A stretch of DNA of 32,964 nt from Spirochaetia bacterium. GTDB lineage: Bacteria; Spirochaetota; Spirochaetia; Treponematales; Treponemataceae. Below are positions 16,554-24,599 of the stretch, piece after piece (position 1 is the first letter of the stretch; each line of letters opens with the position of its first letter). The DNA lies in the NCBI GenBank assembly GCA_022773305.1, contig JALFAW010000099.1, positions 1-32,964 of the forward strand, in the 5' to 3' direction. The notes under the pieces were generated by a model that did not search any database, was not told the DNA's origin, and saw only the letters and a list, made by a program, of their open reading frames with translations. A program made the position numbers and the translations under genes.

Positions 16554-17471
16554 ATGTATATTCTGGTAACAAAACAGTTAATCACGATGTTTTTAATCAT
16601 GCTTTGTGGATTTATTTTCGCAAAAGTTTTTAGAGTTCAGGAAATTGAGCGAAAGTTTTTGAGTAAACTTCTACTTTATTTTATCAATCCCTGTATCATC
16701 ATAAACGCTTTCAACAAAAATTATAACAGTGATGAACTGAAAAAACTGATTTTTGTAGTTCTCCTTTCGCTTTTCATCACCCTTATCATGATTTTGATTG
16801 GAATTCTTACTTCCAAAAATATCATCGACAGATTGTGCATTGCATTCACAAACTGCGGTTTTATGGGAATACCTTTGATTCGCGGTGTTTTTGGTGAAGA
16901 AGGTGTATTTTATCTGATGGGATATCTTGTGATTTTCAACTTTCTTGTTTGGACTTATGGATACTGCCAGATGAGCGGCTCTTTCAACATCAAAAAAATA
17001 ATCTTCAATCCAAATATCATCTGTATTTTCGTGGGAATCATTATTTACTGCATGCCGTTTACACTACCACAATTTATCAAAAATCCCCTTATTATGATTG
17101 GAGATTTAAACACGGCTGTGAGTATGATTTTAATTGGCGTTCTACTTTCCGAACTCAGAATTGTTGAAGTAAAAAAATACTGCTGGAGTATAGTAAAATT
17201 CTGTTTTATCAGACTTATTTTATGTGGCATTATCAATATTCTGATTCTATATTTTGTAATGAAAGTTTTCGGTGGTAATATTGGCAATGCAAGACTTCTA
17301 TGCTATGTTGTTTTGATATGTTCACTTTGTCCGGCTGCTACTTCAATTCCAGGATTAGCGTGCGTTTTCAACAAAAATGCATCTTATGCAAGTCTTATCG
17401 TTTCAATTTCTAGTGTTGTCTGCATCGCAACCTTACCAACTTTGATTGCTCTGGCGGAACTGTTTTTTTAG
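16554..17471 (+). CDS. AEC-family (auxin efflux carrier-like) transporter
   Basis: The 305-residue protein is almost entirely hydrophobic, with about ten predicted membrane segments in two halves. FINPCIIINAFN and FTNCGFMGIPLIRGVFGEEGVFY in the first half and CPAATSIPGLACVFNKN in the second are characteristic of AEC transporters. These move organic acids such as malate or malonate in bacteria; the substrate here is unknown. A TGAGG ribosome site precedes the ATG by eight bases. It is probably transcribed with the gene upstream. Confidence 0.87.
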   Translation: MYILVTKQLITMFLIMLCGFIFAKVFRVQEIERKFLSKLLLYFINPCIIINAFNKNYNSDELKKLIFVVLLSLFITLIMILIGILTSKNIIDRLCIAFTNCGFMGIPLIRGVFGEEGVFYLMGYLVIFNFLVWTYGYCQMSGSFNIKKIIFNPNIICIFVGIIIYCMPFTLPQFIKNPLIMIGDLNTAVSMILIGVLLSELRIVEVKKYCWSIVKFCFIRLILCGIINILILYFVMKVFGGNIGNARLLCYVVLICSLCPAATSIPGLACVFNKNASYASLIVSISSVVCIATLPTLIALAELFF

Positions 17472-17541
17472 TTTATTTTGATAATTATAAGTGATTTTTC
17501 ATTCATAACTATTTTTAAAAATCATTTTTTTGAAATTTCAC

Positions 17542-17570
17542 TTGACTTATTTTTACTATACGATTATATT
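17542..17570 (+). promoter_or_regulatory. Putative leaderless promoter of the 17577 gene
   Basis: TTGACT (17542-17547) and TATATT (17565-17570) are spaced by exactly 17 bases. The -10 ends six bases before the ATG at 17577, which has no Shine-Dalgarno. This is the strongest of the leaderless candidates. Confidence 0.6.
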
Positions 17571-17576
17571 ATATTT

Positions 17577-18638
17577 ATGAAGTTTTACGGCGAACTTTTG
17601 ATTTTTGTACTGCTCTTTATCACTAATCTTCGTGTTTTTTTTACTAGAAAACCACGAAGAGATCCTCTGACTGTTGTTGCACCTTTTACATTTCTGCTTT
17701 CGATTTTACAGATAATTGCATGGGGAGTTGAATTACTGACGGTTTTGGGTGTTGTGATTGCATTTCTGGTCCTAATTTCAAATTTTCATGCGCTTTTTCG
17801 ATATTCTGAACAACTTTTTATCGACAGATACAGTCCGCTTATGAAATTTTGGGCGGTTTTAACTACCTTTTTATCAACAGTTGCAATTGTTGCTACTTTT
17901 TTAACAGCACCTGTAGAATTTTCTCCTAATGAATTAAATGTCAAAAAAAATCTTACAAATTATACAGGAAGTTTTCGAGCAGGTTTTCAAAAGTCGAGCA
18001 TCTTTTCCTATTCTAATGTAAAGCTATACACATTTTCTCCTATAGAAAATGACGAAAAACTTTTTGAATCAGATATTCAAAACGACGAAAAGCCAATCAT
18101 TTTATTTTTCCCTGACAAACGTGCTGATACTCACAACTATACTCCTTATCTTCAGCTTTTGGCTCAGAAAGGATTTACAGTTCTGTCTGGGGATTTTTTC
18201 TGTGATGATGTAAAATGGATGCATTCTTTCGAGGATTCTAAACTTTTTAGACAATCAGCCTGTTTATTCAGAAGTTTACAGAATAATCAAAAATTTATGG
18301 CTCAAAGAGAATTTTATTCGTATAATATTTTACAGGAATGTAAAGCCATGTTGCAGTTTGTTGACCAGATTTTTTCTCCACAAACCAAAGTTTTTCTTGT
18401 AACTGATGTGATGGGAAATTCAGCAATTAATGATTTTGCAAAAATGAACAGTTCACGAGTTTCGTCTGTTTTTTTTCTAGATTCTGTGGAAGAATACAAA
18501 ACTGCAGGATATGGATGTGTGGAACAAACATCTCCATTAACTGCTTATTTACTTGGACAGAAACGTGAAAAAACTTTTTACACACCAAAGATTCTTGCAG
18601 AACGAACTTATCAACATTTTTGTAAAACAAAATTATAA
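17577..18638 (+). CDS. Membrane protein with inactive alpha/beta-hydrolase-like domain
   Basis: The 353-residue protein starts at the second in-frame Met of the track ORF; the upstream 33 codons overlap the promoter. Three to four membrane segments fill residues about 1-120. The extracytoplasmic or cytoplasmic remainder resembles an alpha/beta hydrolase: IILFFPDKRADTHNYTPYLQLLAQKGFTVL is a typical early strand-turn-helix pattern, and VFLVTDVMGNSAINDFA sits where VGHSMGG would be. In this alignment the nucleophile Ser is replaced by Val, so it is probably not a working hydrolase of that type. No closer family is recognised. Confidence 0.6.
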   Translation: MKFYGELLIFVLLFITNLRVFFTRKPRRDPLTVVAPFTFLLSILQIIAWGVELLTVLGVVIAFLVLISNFHALFRYSEQLFIDRYSPLMKFWAVLTTFLSTVAIVATFLTAPVEFSPNELNVKKNLTNYTGSFRAGFQKSSIFSYSNVKLYTFSPIENDEKLFESDIQNDEKPIILFFPDKRADTHNYTPYLQLLAQKGFTVLSGDFFCDDVKWMHSFEDSKLFRQSACLFRSLQNNQKFMAQREFYSYNILQECKAMLQFVDQIFSPQTKVFLVTDVMGNSAINDFAKMNSSRVSSVFFLDSVEEYKTAGYGCVEQTSPLTAYLLGQKREKTFYTPKILAERTYQHFCKTKL

Positions 18639-18705
18639 ACTGTAATACAATATAACAAAGGAAAACTAAATTTTGGGAAAAAAAGAATAACTTTTTGGAG
18701 ACTTT

Positions 18706-19473
18706 ATGAATTTATTTGAGTTAAATAATTATCTGAATAGTTTTTTGTGTAAGGAGAATTTCTTATCTGATCCTTCAAAAAACGGAATTCAAATTCAAAA
18801 TTCAGATCCTTTAGCTAAAGAGATAAAAACTGTAGCTTTTGCTGTAGATGCTTGTGAGAAATCTGCTTTGATTGCAGCTCAAAACAATGCCGATGTTCTT
18901 ATTTGTCATCATGGTCTTTTTTGGGGAAACTGCACTCCTATCGTTGACTCACATTACAAACGAATATCAGCTTTTGTTCAAAATGATTTGGCATTGATTG
19001 CTTACCATTTACCTTTAGACGCAAATAATCCATATGGAAATAACTTTGGTTTAGCAAAAAAAATAGATCTGAATAATTTGGAACAGTTTGGTTTTTGGCA
19101 CAATATGAAAATTGGGGTTCGCGGTGAATTTGATTATCCAAAATCAATAGATGAAATTTCACTTTTGATTGGAAAACACACTCACACAGAACCCCAAAAA
19201 TTCTCGTTTGGAAAAAAACAGATTAAAACAGTGGGAATTTCTTCGGGTGGTTCAAGCGATTTAACACAACAAGCAGCAGATGAAAAACTGGATCTATTTA
19301 TTTCAGGGGAGTTTGCACACGAAGATTATCATTTAGCACAAGAACTTGGTATTAACGTAATAGCAGCAGGACATTATGGAACTGAAATTATAGGAGTTTC
19401 ACTAATAAAAGAAAAAATTGAAAAGGAATTGGCTCTAAAAACAATTTTTATTGATTTACCTACAGGTTTATAA
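18706..19473 (+). CDS. Nif3-like dinuclear metal centre protein
   Basis: The 255-residue protein belongs to the NIF3/YbgI (DUF34) family. Metal-ligand motifs are visible: ICHHGLFWG, YHLPLDANNPYGNN and AAGHYGTEIIGV, the last carrying the C-terminal His and Glu. Members bind two metals and form hexamers; GTP cyclohydrolase and metal-insertion roles have been proposed but the function is uncertain. GGAG precedes the ATG by five bases. lspA follows after 64 bases. Confidence 0.88.
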   Translation: MNLFELNNYLNSFLCKENFLSDPSKNGIQIQNSDPLAKEIKTVAFAVDACEKSALIAAQNNADVLICHHGLFWGNCTPIVDSHYKRISAFVQNDLALIAYHLPLDANNPYGNNFGLAKKIDLNNLEQFGFWHNMKIGVRGEFDYPKSIDEISLLIGKHTHTEPQKFSFGKKQIKTVGISSGGSSDLTQQAADEKLDLFISGEFAHEDYHLAQELGINVIAAGHYGTEIIGVSLIKEKIEKELALKTIFIDLPTGL

Positions 19474-19537
19474 TTCAATTTTTGTTTTTTGAGTTTTTTT
19501 CCTTTAAACATAATTTATAAAGAGGTATATTTAAAAT

Positions 19538-20077
19538 ATGAATAAAAAAATTCAATCAAAATTATGGCCGTTAAGTTTAACTTTGTTTATCATTATTCTT
19601 GATCAAATCACAAAAACTCTTGTCGTAAAAAATATCCCACTTCATACTATTGGTACAGAGTTTTTTGGAGATTTTCTGAGAATTATTCATGTATCGAATA
19701 CCGGAGTTGCATTTAGTGTTGGAGCAACATGGTCAGATATAGTTCGTTTTGCAGCTTTCGTAATAGTTCCACTTGTTGTTATTGTTCTTGTTTTTATTGT
19801 CTACTTCAGAAATAATGAATGGACGACTTTACAACGATGGGCAATTATGGGAATTGTAGGTGGTGGAATTGGTAATTTAATTGATAGAGCATTCAGAGCT
19901 GAAGGTGTAGTAGATTTTATTGATGTAAAATTCTTTGGCATTTTTGGATTAGACAGATGGCCAACTTTTAATGTTGCAGATTCTTCGATAATTATTTGTG
20001 GAATTTTGCTAGCCATCACTTTTATAATTTCAATTAAAAAAGAAAAATCAACAGAGAAATCTAAAGAGAATAATTGA
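19538..20077 (+). CDS. lspA: Lipoprotein signal peptidase (signal peptidase II)
   Basis: The 179-residue inner-membrane aspartic protease removes signal peptides from prolipoproteins after diacylglyceryl modification. Four membrane segments and the conserved motifs IIHVSNTGVAFS, GIGNLIDRAF and PTFNVADSSI are present; the Asp residues in the last two are the catalytic pair. Length is near the family norm. A possible Shine-Dalgarno AGAGG lies unusually far (12 bases) from the ATG, while TATATT ends six bases before the ATG with TTTAAA 17 bases further up, so a leaderless start is possible. The next gene starts 15 bases downstream. Confidence 0.95.
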   Translation: MNKKIQSKLWPLSLTLFIIILDQITKTLVVKNIPLHTIGTEFFGDFLRIIHVSNTGVAFSVGATWSDIVRFAAFVIVPLVVIVLVFIVYFRNNEWTTLQRWAIMGIVGGGIGNLIDRAFRAEGVVDFIDVKFFGIFGLDRWPTFNVADSSIIICGILLAITFIISIKKEKSTEKSKENN

Positions 20078-20092
20078 TTTTTGAGGTGAACT

Positions 20093-20479
20093 ATGAATAT
20101 GGATAATTTAGACGATGAAGAAAAAGCAAGACACAAACAACAGCAGATTGAATATCGAAATAAAAAGAGATTCTCTTCTATTTTTCTGTTTATTGCAACG
20201 ATTTTTGAAATAATAGAAACGTTCCTTATAATACTTTTACTTATTATTGGTTCTGTAGCTGTTACTACACGATTTGTTGATGTAAACAGTGCATTGTTTT
20301 CAAATATTCTTGGGATAATTTTAATTGTTTTTTCTCTCGGTGGTCTTGTAATTGGTTTTATTATTTACAAAAAAGCGATGGGTTGGGCTATAAAAAAGTT
20401 TAATCTTAAAGATAAACTTTTGGACGATGTAACTTCTCACTATATCAAAAAAAATGAAAACGAGGACAAACTTAGATGA
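20093..20479 (+). CDS. Small membrane protein of unknown function
   Basis: The 128-residue protein has a charged N-terminus (DDEEKARHKQQQIEYRNKKR), two membrane segments (about 29-57 and 66-92) and a charged C-terminal tail. No family is recognised. GAGGTG precedes the first ATG. It overlaps the following mtnN gene by four bases (ATGA), so the two are translationally coupled, and it lies 15 bases after lspA. Confidence 0.75.
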   Translation: MNMDNLDDEEKARHKQQQIEYRNKKRFSSIFLFIATIFEIIETFLIILLLIIGSVAVTTRFVDVNSALFSNILGIILIVFSLGGLVIGFIIYKKAMGWAIKKFNLKDKLLDDVTSHYIKKNENEDKLR

Positions 20480-21165
20480 TTGGAATAATAGGAGCAATGG
20501 AAAGCGAAGTCAAAGCGATTTACCAGAAAATGACTTCAAAACAGGAAATAAAATTATGCGATTTAATCTTTTACAAAGGTTTTATTAATGAAAAAGAAAT
20601 TGTTGTAGTGAAATGCGGTGTCGGAAAAGTAAACGCAGCACTGTGCACTCAAGTTTTAATTTCTAATTTTCATCCATCTCAAATTATTAACACAGGAATT
20701 GCAGGTGCTACAGGAGTTGGACTTGAAATTTATGATTTTGTGATTTCATCAGAAGCAGTATATCACGATTTTGACACCAGTGCCTTTGGATACAAACTCG
20801 GACAAGTTCCAGGTCTTCCAGAAAGATTCAAAGCAGATGAAAAATTGATTAGCACTTTTGAGAATGCTTTTTATCAAACAGATTTTTCTAAATCACATAA
20901 AATTCAAAAAGGAACGGTTGCTAGTGGGGATCAATTTATTTCTGATTCTAAGAAAAAATCTTTCATCATTCAGAATTTTCATCCTAAATGTGTTGAAATG
21001 GAAGGTGCCGCAATAGCACAAACTTGTTATAAAAACCAAGTGCCATTTTTGATTATCAGATGCATGTCAGACTGCGCAGACGACAATGTTCAGTCAGTTT
21101 ATGATGAAGAAAAAGCAGCAGGTTTAAGCAGCGAATTTCTTTTAGAAGCAGTTAGTAAAATTTAA
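20476..21165 (+). CDS. mtnN: 5'-methylthioadenosine/S-adenosylhomocysteine nucleosidase
   Basis: The 229-residue protein has the full motif set of MTA/SAH nucleosidases: IGIIGAMESEVKAI at the N-terminus, NTGIAGATG, KCVEMEGAAIAQTCY and RCMSDCADD with the catalytic Asp. It cleaves S-adenosylhomocysteine to adenine and S-ribosylhomocysteine, and methylthioadenosine to methylthioribose. The product S-ribosylhomocysteine is the substrate of LuxS, encoded 109 bases downstream. The ATG overlaps the stop of the preceding gene. Confidence 0.95.
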   Translation: MIGIIGAMESEVKAIYQKMTSKQEIKLCDLIFYKGFINEKEIVVVKCGVGKVNAALCTQVLISNFHPSQIINTGIAGATGVGLEIYDFVISSEAVYHDFDTSAFGYKLGQVPGLPERFKADEKLISTFENAFYQTDFSKSHKIQKGTVASGDQFISDSKKKSFIIQNFHPKCVEMEGAAIAQTCYKNQVPFLIIRCMSDCADDNVQSVYDEEKAAGLSSEFLLEAVSKI

Positions 21166-21274
21166 AACTTTATGTTTTTTTTGCTTGTTTTTGGTGATTT
21201 TTTCTAACATTTATAAAAAATCTGCTAAAAAAAGCGATTGGTAGATGGAAATATTAAAAAAAAGAGGTTTTTTT

Positions 21275-21742
21275 ATGGAAAAAAAATATAATGTTGATAG
21301 TTTTAATTTGGATCATACAAAAGTAAAAGCTCCTTTTGTAAGACTTGCAGGAACAAAAAAAGGAACAATAGGTGACATCGTCACAAAATTTGACATTCGT
21401 TTTTGTCAACCAAACAAGGAGTTTATGTCTACAGGAGCAATTCATACCCTAGAACATCTAATGGCAGAATACATTCGAGACGAAATGGATGGCGTAATTG
21501 ATCTAAGTCCTATGGGATGCCGTACAGGTTTTTATTTCACTGTGTTTGGAGAACATACAGAAGAAGAAATTTCAAAAGTTTTTTTTAATGTTTTAGAAAA
21601 AGTCTCTGTTTGGGATAAACCGATTCCTGCTACAACAGAAGCAGAATGTGGAAATTATCGAGACCATGATTTAGAAAGCGCAAAAAAATTCGCTAAACAA
21701 TGGTGTGATGGAATCAAACAAAAAGGTTGGAGCGCATTTTAA
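21275..21742 (+). CDS. luxS: S-ribosylhomocysteine lyase
   Basis: LuxS converts S-ribosylhomocysteine to homocysteine and the AI-2 precursor DPD. In the 155-residue protein, metal ligands are His57 and His61 in HTLEHLMAEY and Cys125 in AECGNYRDHDL; Glu60 and Cys82 (GCRTGFY) are the catalytic residues. The track starts ten codons earlier, but AGAGG stands seven bases before the ATG at 21275 and the protein then has normal length. Together with mtnN it forms the SAH detoxification route. The first hairpin of leader copy A follows about 50 bases after the stop. Confidence 0.95.
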   Translation: MEKKYNVDSFNLDHTKVKAPFVRLAGTKKGTIGDIVTKFDIRFCQPNKEFMSTGAIHTLEHLMAEYIRDEMDGVIDLSPMGCRTGFYFTVFGEHTEEEISKVFFNVLEKVSVWDKPIPATTEAECGNYRDHDLESAKKFAKQWCDGIKQKGWSAF

Positions 21743-21785
21743 TCACTTTCAATTCAATTAACATTGATTTAATCTCGATTAATAT

Positions 21786-22053
21786 AAAGGAGGTGTGATA
21801 AAAATTACGTCCGTGTAATTTTTATCACTGCAGATTTTGCCGTTGGCAAAACTGCGATTCGATGCCTCGTGCATCGCCGCTGAACGCGGAGTTTTTAAAG
21901 GAGTGTAAGATAAAACCGCTAAAATAGCGCGGCTTTATCTTACCTAAAGTTTGCGTTGCAAACTTATTATCAACTGCTGTTCCTCATTACATTACGGAAC
22001 AGCGTAAAAAGACAATCGATTGTTGAAACAATCTTCTTGATTTTTTATGGGAG
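21786..22053 (+). promoter_or_regulatory. Composite multi-hairpin leader, copy A
   Basis: It opens with AAAGGAGGTGTGATAAAA. Hairpin 1 (21795-21828) has perfect 14-bp arms GTGATAAAAATTAC/GTAATTTTTATCAC. A copy-specific section follows with CAGATTTTGCC/GGCAAAACTG and GATGC/GCATC. Hairpin 2 (21905-21943) has arms GTAAGATAAA/TTTATCTTAC and apex CGCTAAAATAGCG. Hairpin 3 is AAGTTTGC/GCAAACTT, hairpin 4 is GCTGTTCC/GGAACAGC, and hairpin 5 is an imperfect A-rich/T-rich stem ending TTTTTTATGGGAG. Copies B and C repeat these units. The DUF1538 gene begins 26 bases later. A possible TTAACA-16-TAATAT promoter lies at 21758-21785. Confidence 0.75.
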
Positions 22054-22079
22054 TATAAAAACAAAATAAAAGGAATGAG

Positions 22080-23570
22080 ATGAATCTTCTTATAAAACTT
22101 AAAGAAACTGCAATTTCTGTTATTCCCGTTATGATAATAGTTTTGATTTTGGGAATATTTATTGTTCCCATCGAAAAAACATTATTATGTGGATTTATTG
22201 TTAGTGGATTTCTACTTACTATGGGATTGACCATTTTTCTTTTAGGAGTAGATTTGGGAATTCAACCAATGGGAGAAAGAACTGGAGCTGCTTTAACAAA
22301 TAAAAAAAATCTCTTTCTTCTATTATCATGTGCTTTTTTAATTGGATTTATTGTCACCGCAGCGGAACCTGATATTCAAGTATTTGCTTCACAAGTAAAA
22401 AATCAATTTCCTAGCATTTCAAAACCTATATTTACCATTTCGATTGCTATTGGAGTAGGATTATTTATCACAATTGGGCTATTAAAAACAGTTCTAAACT
22501 GGTCGTTAAAATGGACATTATTTATTTTCTATGTATTGTTATTTGCGATTCTGTTTTTTGTTTCTGACAATTTTGTTGGAATTGGTTTTGATTCTGGCGG
22601 TGCAACAACAGGACCAATGACGGTTCCTTTTATCATGGCTCTGGGACTTGGAGTTTCGTCTGTTCGAGCTACAAACGACAATAAAAACTCATTTGGATTA
22701 ACTGGAGTAGCCTCTTTAGGTCCTGTGATTGCTGTTCTTATTTATTCTTTTTTTGTAAATCAAAATATGAATCTACCAGAACTTTCAGCTAATCAAGTAG
22801 ATTCAGTTTCACAAGTAAGTTTTTTTTCTAAAATTTTTCTTCCTTTTGCACAATGTTTTTTTCATGTTTTACAAGAATCGTTAATTTCTATTTTACCTTT
22901 GTTTGTTTTATTTATAATTTTTCAATTATTTCTTTTAAAAATGACAAAACGACAAGTTATAAGAATGACGATAGGATTTTTATATAGTTTCATGGGACTT
23001 TTATTATTTTTGGTTGGTGTAAACGGCGGATTCATGCAAACTGGAGAAGTACTTGGTAAAACTTTGGGAGAAATGGTTGCTCAAAGTGGAGGGATTTGGT
23101 ATGTTGTTTTGATTGTGACAGGACTTCTACTCGGTGCAATTATTGTTTGTGCAGAACCTGCAGTTTGGGTTTTGAGTGAACAAGTGGAGGCTGTAAGCGG
23201 AGGAACAATCAAACGAAAAGTTCTTCTTGTTTTTTTATCTGTTGGAACAGCTATTGCAATAGGACTGTCTTTATGGCGCTCTATTCTAGGAATTAACTTG
23301 CGTTTCATTTTAATTCCAGGATACGTCATTGCTTTCGTTTTGATGATATTTTGTCCTGAGCTATTTACAGGAATTGCATTTGACTCAGGTGGGGTTGCTT
23401 CAGGTCCATTAACTTCAACTTTTGTTCTTTCTTTCACTATTGGAGCAGCAAACGGATGTGGAAAAACAAACGACACTTTTGGTGTAATTTCACTGGTTGC
23501 ACTCATGCCTTTGATTGCCATTCAGATTATGGGAATTATCTTTAAGATTAAATCAAAAAAGAGAGGGTAA
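22080..23570 (+). CDS. DUF1538-family membrane protein (putative transporter)
   Basis: The 496-residue integral membrane protein is built of two related halves. Each half carries the family motif: GIGFDSGGATTGPMTVPF in the first and GIAFDSGGVASGPLTSTF in the second, with TNDNKNSFGL and KTNDTFGV after them and AEPDIQVF / AEPAVWVL earlier. This inverted- or tandem-repeat arrangement resembles secondary transporters; the substrate is unknown. AGGA precedes the ATG by six bases. A tandem-PII gene begins four bases after the stop, so it is probably regulated by that PII-like partner. Its 5' region contains composite leader copy A. Confidence 0.85.
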   Translation: MNLLIKLKETAISVIPVMIIVLILGIFIVPIEKTLLCGFIVSGFLLTMGLTIFLLGVDLGIQPMGERTGAALTNKKNLFLLLSCAFLIGFIVTAAEPDIQVFASQVKNQFPSISKPIFTISIAIGVGLFITIGLLKTVLNWSLKWTLFIFYVLLFAILFFVSDNFVGIGFDSGGATTGPMTVPFIMALGLGVSSVRATNDNKNSFGLTGVASLGPVIAVLIYSFFVNQNMNLPELSANQVDSVSQVSFFSKIFLPFAQCFFHVLQESLISILPLFVLFIIFQLFLLKMTKRQVIRMTIGFLYSFMGLLLFLVGVNGGFMQTGEVLGKTLGEMVAQSGGIWYVVLIVTGLLLGAIIVCAEPAVWVLSEQVEAVSGGTIKRKVLLVFLSVGTAIAIGLSLWRSILGINLRFILIPGYVIAFVLMIFCPELFTGIAFDSGGVASGPLTSTFVLSFTIGAANGCGKTNDTFGVISLVALMPLIAIQIMGIIFKIKSKKRG

Positions 23571-23574
23571 TTTT

Positions 23575-24222
23575 ATGTATAAACTGATTATTAGCATTGT
23601 TCCTCACGACTGTGGAGAAATAATCACAAATGCAGCTGTTGAAGCTGGTGCAACAGGCGGAACCATTTTAATGGGAAGTGGAACGGCAAAAAACAATCTT
23701 TTGCAGTTACTCGGTTTAGGAGAAACCTCTAAAGATATTACATTTATTCTAACCAAGACAGAACAAACTTTGCAAATTATCGAAAAAATTAAAGAAATTT
23801 CGAATTCTAAAAAAAATCATTTTGGAATTCTTTTTTCAGTAAACGTAAATACTTTCATAAAAAGTGGTGAAGCAAAATTCAGAAAATATGGAGATGATTT
23901 TATGGAAAACAACAATGAATCTTATGAAATGATAAATGTTATTGTAAATAAAGGTTATGCTGAAGATGCAATGGATGCAGCGAGAAAAGCAGGTGCAGGT
24001 GGTGGTACAATCATAAATGCTCGCGGAACTGCAAAACCAGGCGACGCAACTTTTTTTGGTGTTGATATCATTCCTGAAAAAGAAATGCTTTTGATTTTAA
24101 CCGAAAAAAACAAAAAAGAAGACATTATAAAAGCAATTTCTTCATTGGAGTGTTTTCAAAAAACTGGAAGTGGAATAATCTTTTGTAATCAGGCAGAAAA
24201 CTTCACCTTTCTTGGAAAGTAA
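23575..24222 (+). CDS. Tandem PII-like signalling protein
   Basis: The 215-residue protein contains two PII-like ferredoxin folds. Residues 1-105 start YKLIISIVPHDCGEIITNAA with GATGGTILMGSGT. Residues 118-215 carry NVIVNKGYAEDAMDAARKAGAGGGTIINARGTAKPGDATFF followed by the typical PII ending EKEMLLILTEK. PII proteins bind nucleotides and small effectors and gate transporters or enzymes. The fused two-domain form beside a DUF1538 transporter suggests direct control of that transporter. The track's start is 20 codons inside the upstream gene; the ATG at 23575 with GAGAGGG before it is chosen. The effector is unknown. Confidence 0.82.
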   Translation: MYKLIISIVPHDCGEIITNAAVEAGATGGTILMGSGTAKNNLLQLLGLGETSKDITFILTKTEQTLQIIEKIKEISNSKKNHFGILFSVNVNTFIKSGEAKFRKYGDDFMENNNESYEMINVIVNKGYAEDAMDAARKAGAGGGTIINARGTAKPGDATFFGVDIIPEKEMLLILTEKNKKEDIIKAISSLECFQKTGSGIIFCNQAENFTFLGK

Positions 24223-24283
24223 GATTTTTTGTGCAGACATTTTAAAGTCCTCAAATGCTGTTTCAAATTTTTTTCAATAACAC

Positions 24284-24312
24284 TTGAATATTTATTCAAA
24301 TATAGTTATATT
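24284..24312 (+). promoter_or_regulatory. cad promoter with overlapping CadC/SmtB-type operator
   Basis: TTGAAT (24284-24289) and TATATT (24307-24312) are spaced by 17 bases. The palindrome TTGAATA-TT-TATTCAA (24284-24299) covers the -35 and half the spacer. It fits the TGAAxA-x2-TxTTCA core of ArsR/SmtB/CadC operators. Since the downstream gene is a CadC-type sensor, metal-relieved autorepression is inferred. The leader would run about 280 bases to the cadC start. Confidence 0.8.
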
Positions 24313-24343
24313 TTAGGCAGCTAAAATTGTTGAAAAGCAAATG

Positions 24344-24594
24344 AAAGGAGGTGTGATAAAAATTACGTCCGTGTAATTTTTATCACCAAGTATATTTCGT
24401 GTTCTGCACTTCATAAACTTGGATACTCGCCATCCTGGCTCGCCGCTAACGCGGTGTTTTAAAAGGAGTGTAAGATAAAATCGCTAAAATTGCGCGGCTT
24501 TATCTTACATTGAACTGTTGTTCCTCATTACATTACGGAACAGCATAAAAAGTCAATCGATTGCTGAAACAATATTCTTGACTTTTTATGGGAG
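24344..24594 (+). promoter_or_regulatory. Composite multi-hairpin leader, copy B
   Basis: The order is the same as in copy A. Hairpin 1 (24353-24386) is identical to that of copy A. The copy-specific section is unrelated to that in copy A, except for its end (CGCCGCTAACGCGG versus CGCCGCTGAACGCGG). Hairpin 2 (24470-24508) has small changes in its apex. Hairpin 3 is absent. The 8-bp hairpin 4 has one mismatch (GTTGTTCC/GGAACAGC). Hairpin 5 (24547-24587) has perfect AAAAAGTCAA/TTGACTTTTT arms. GGGAG follows immediately and the cadC ATG is five bases later. The whole element lies inside the predicted cad 5' UTR. Confidence 0.8.
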
Positions 24595-24599
24595 AATGC

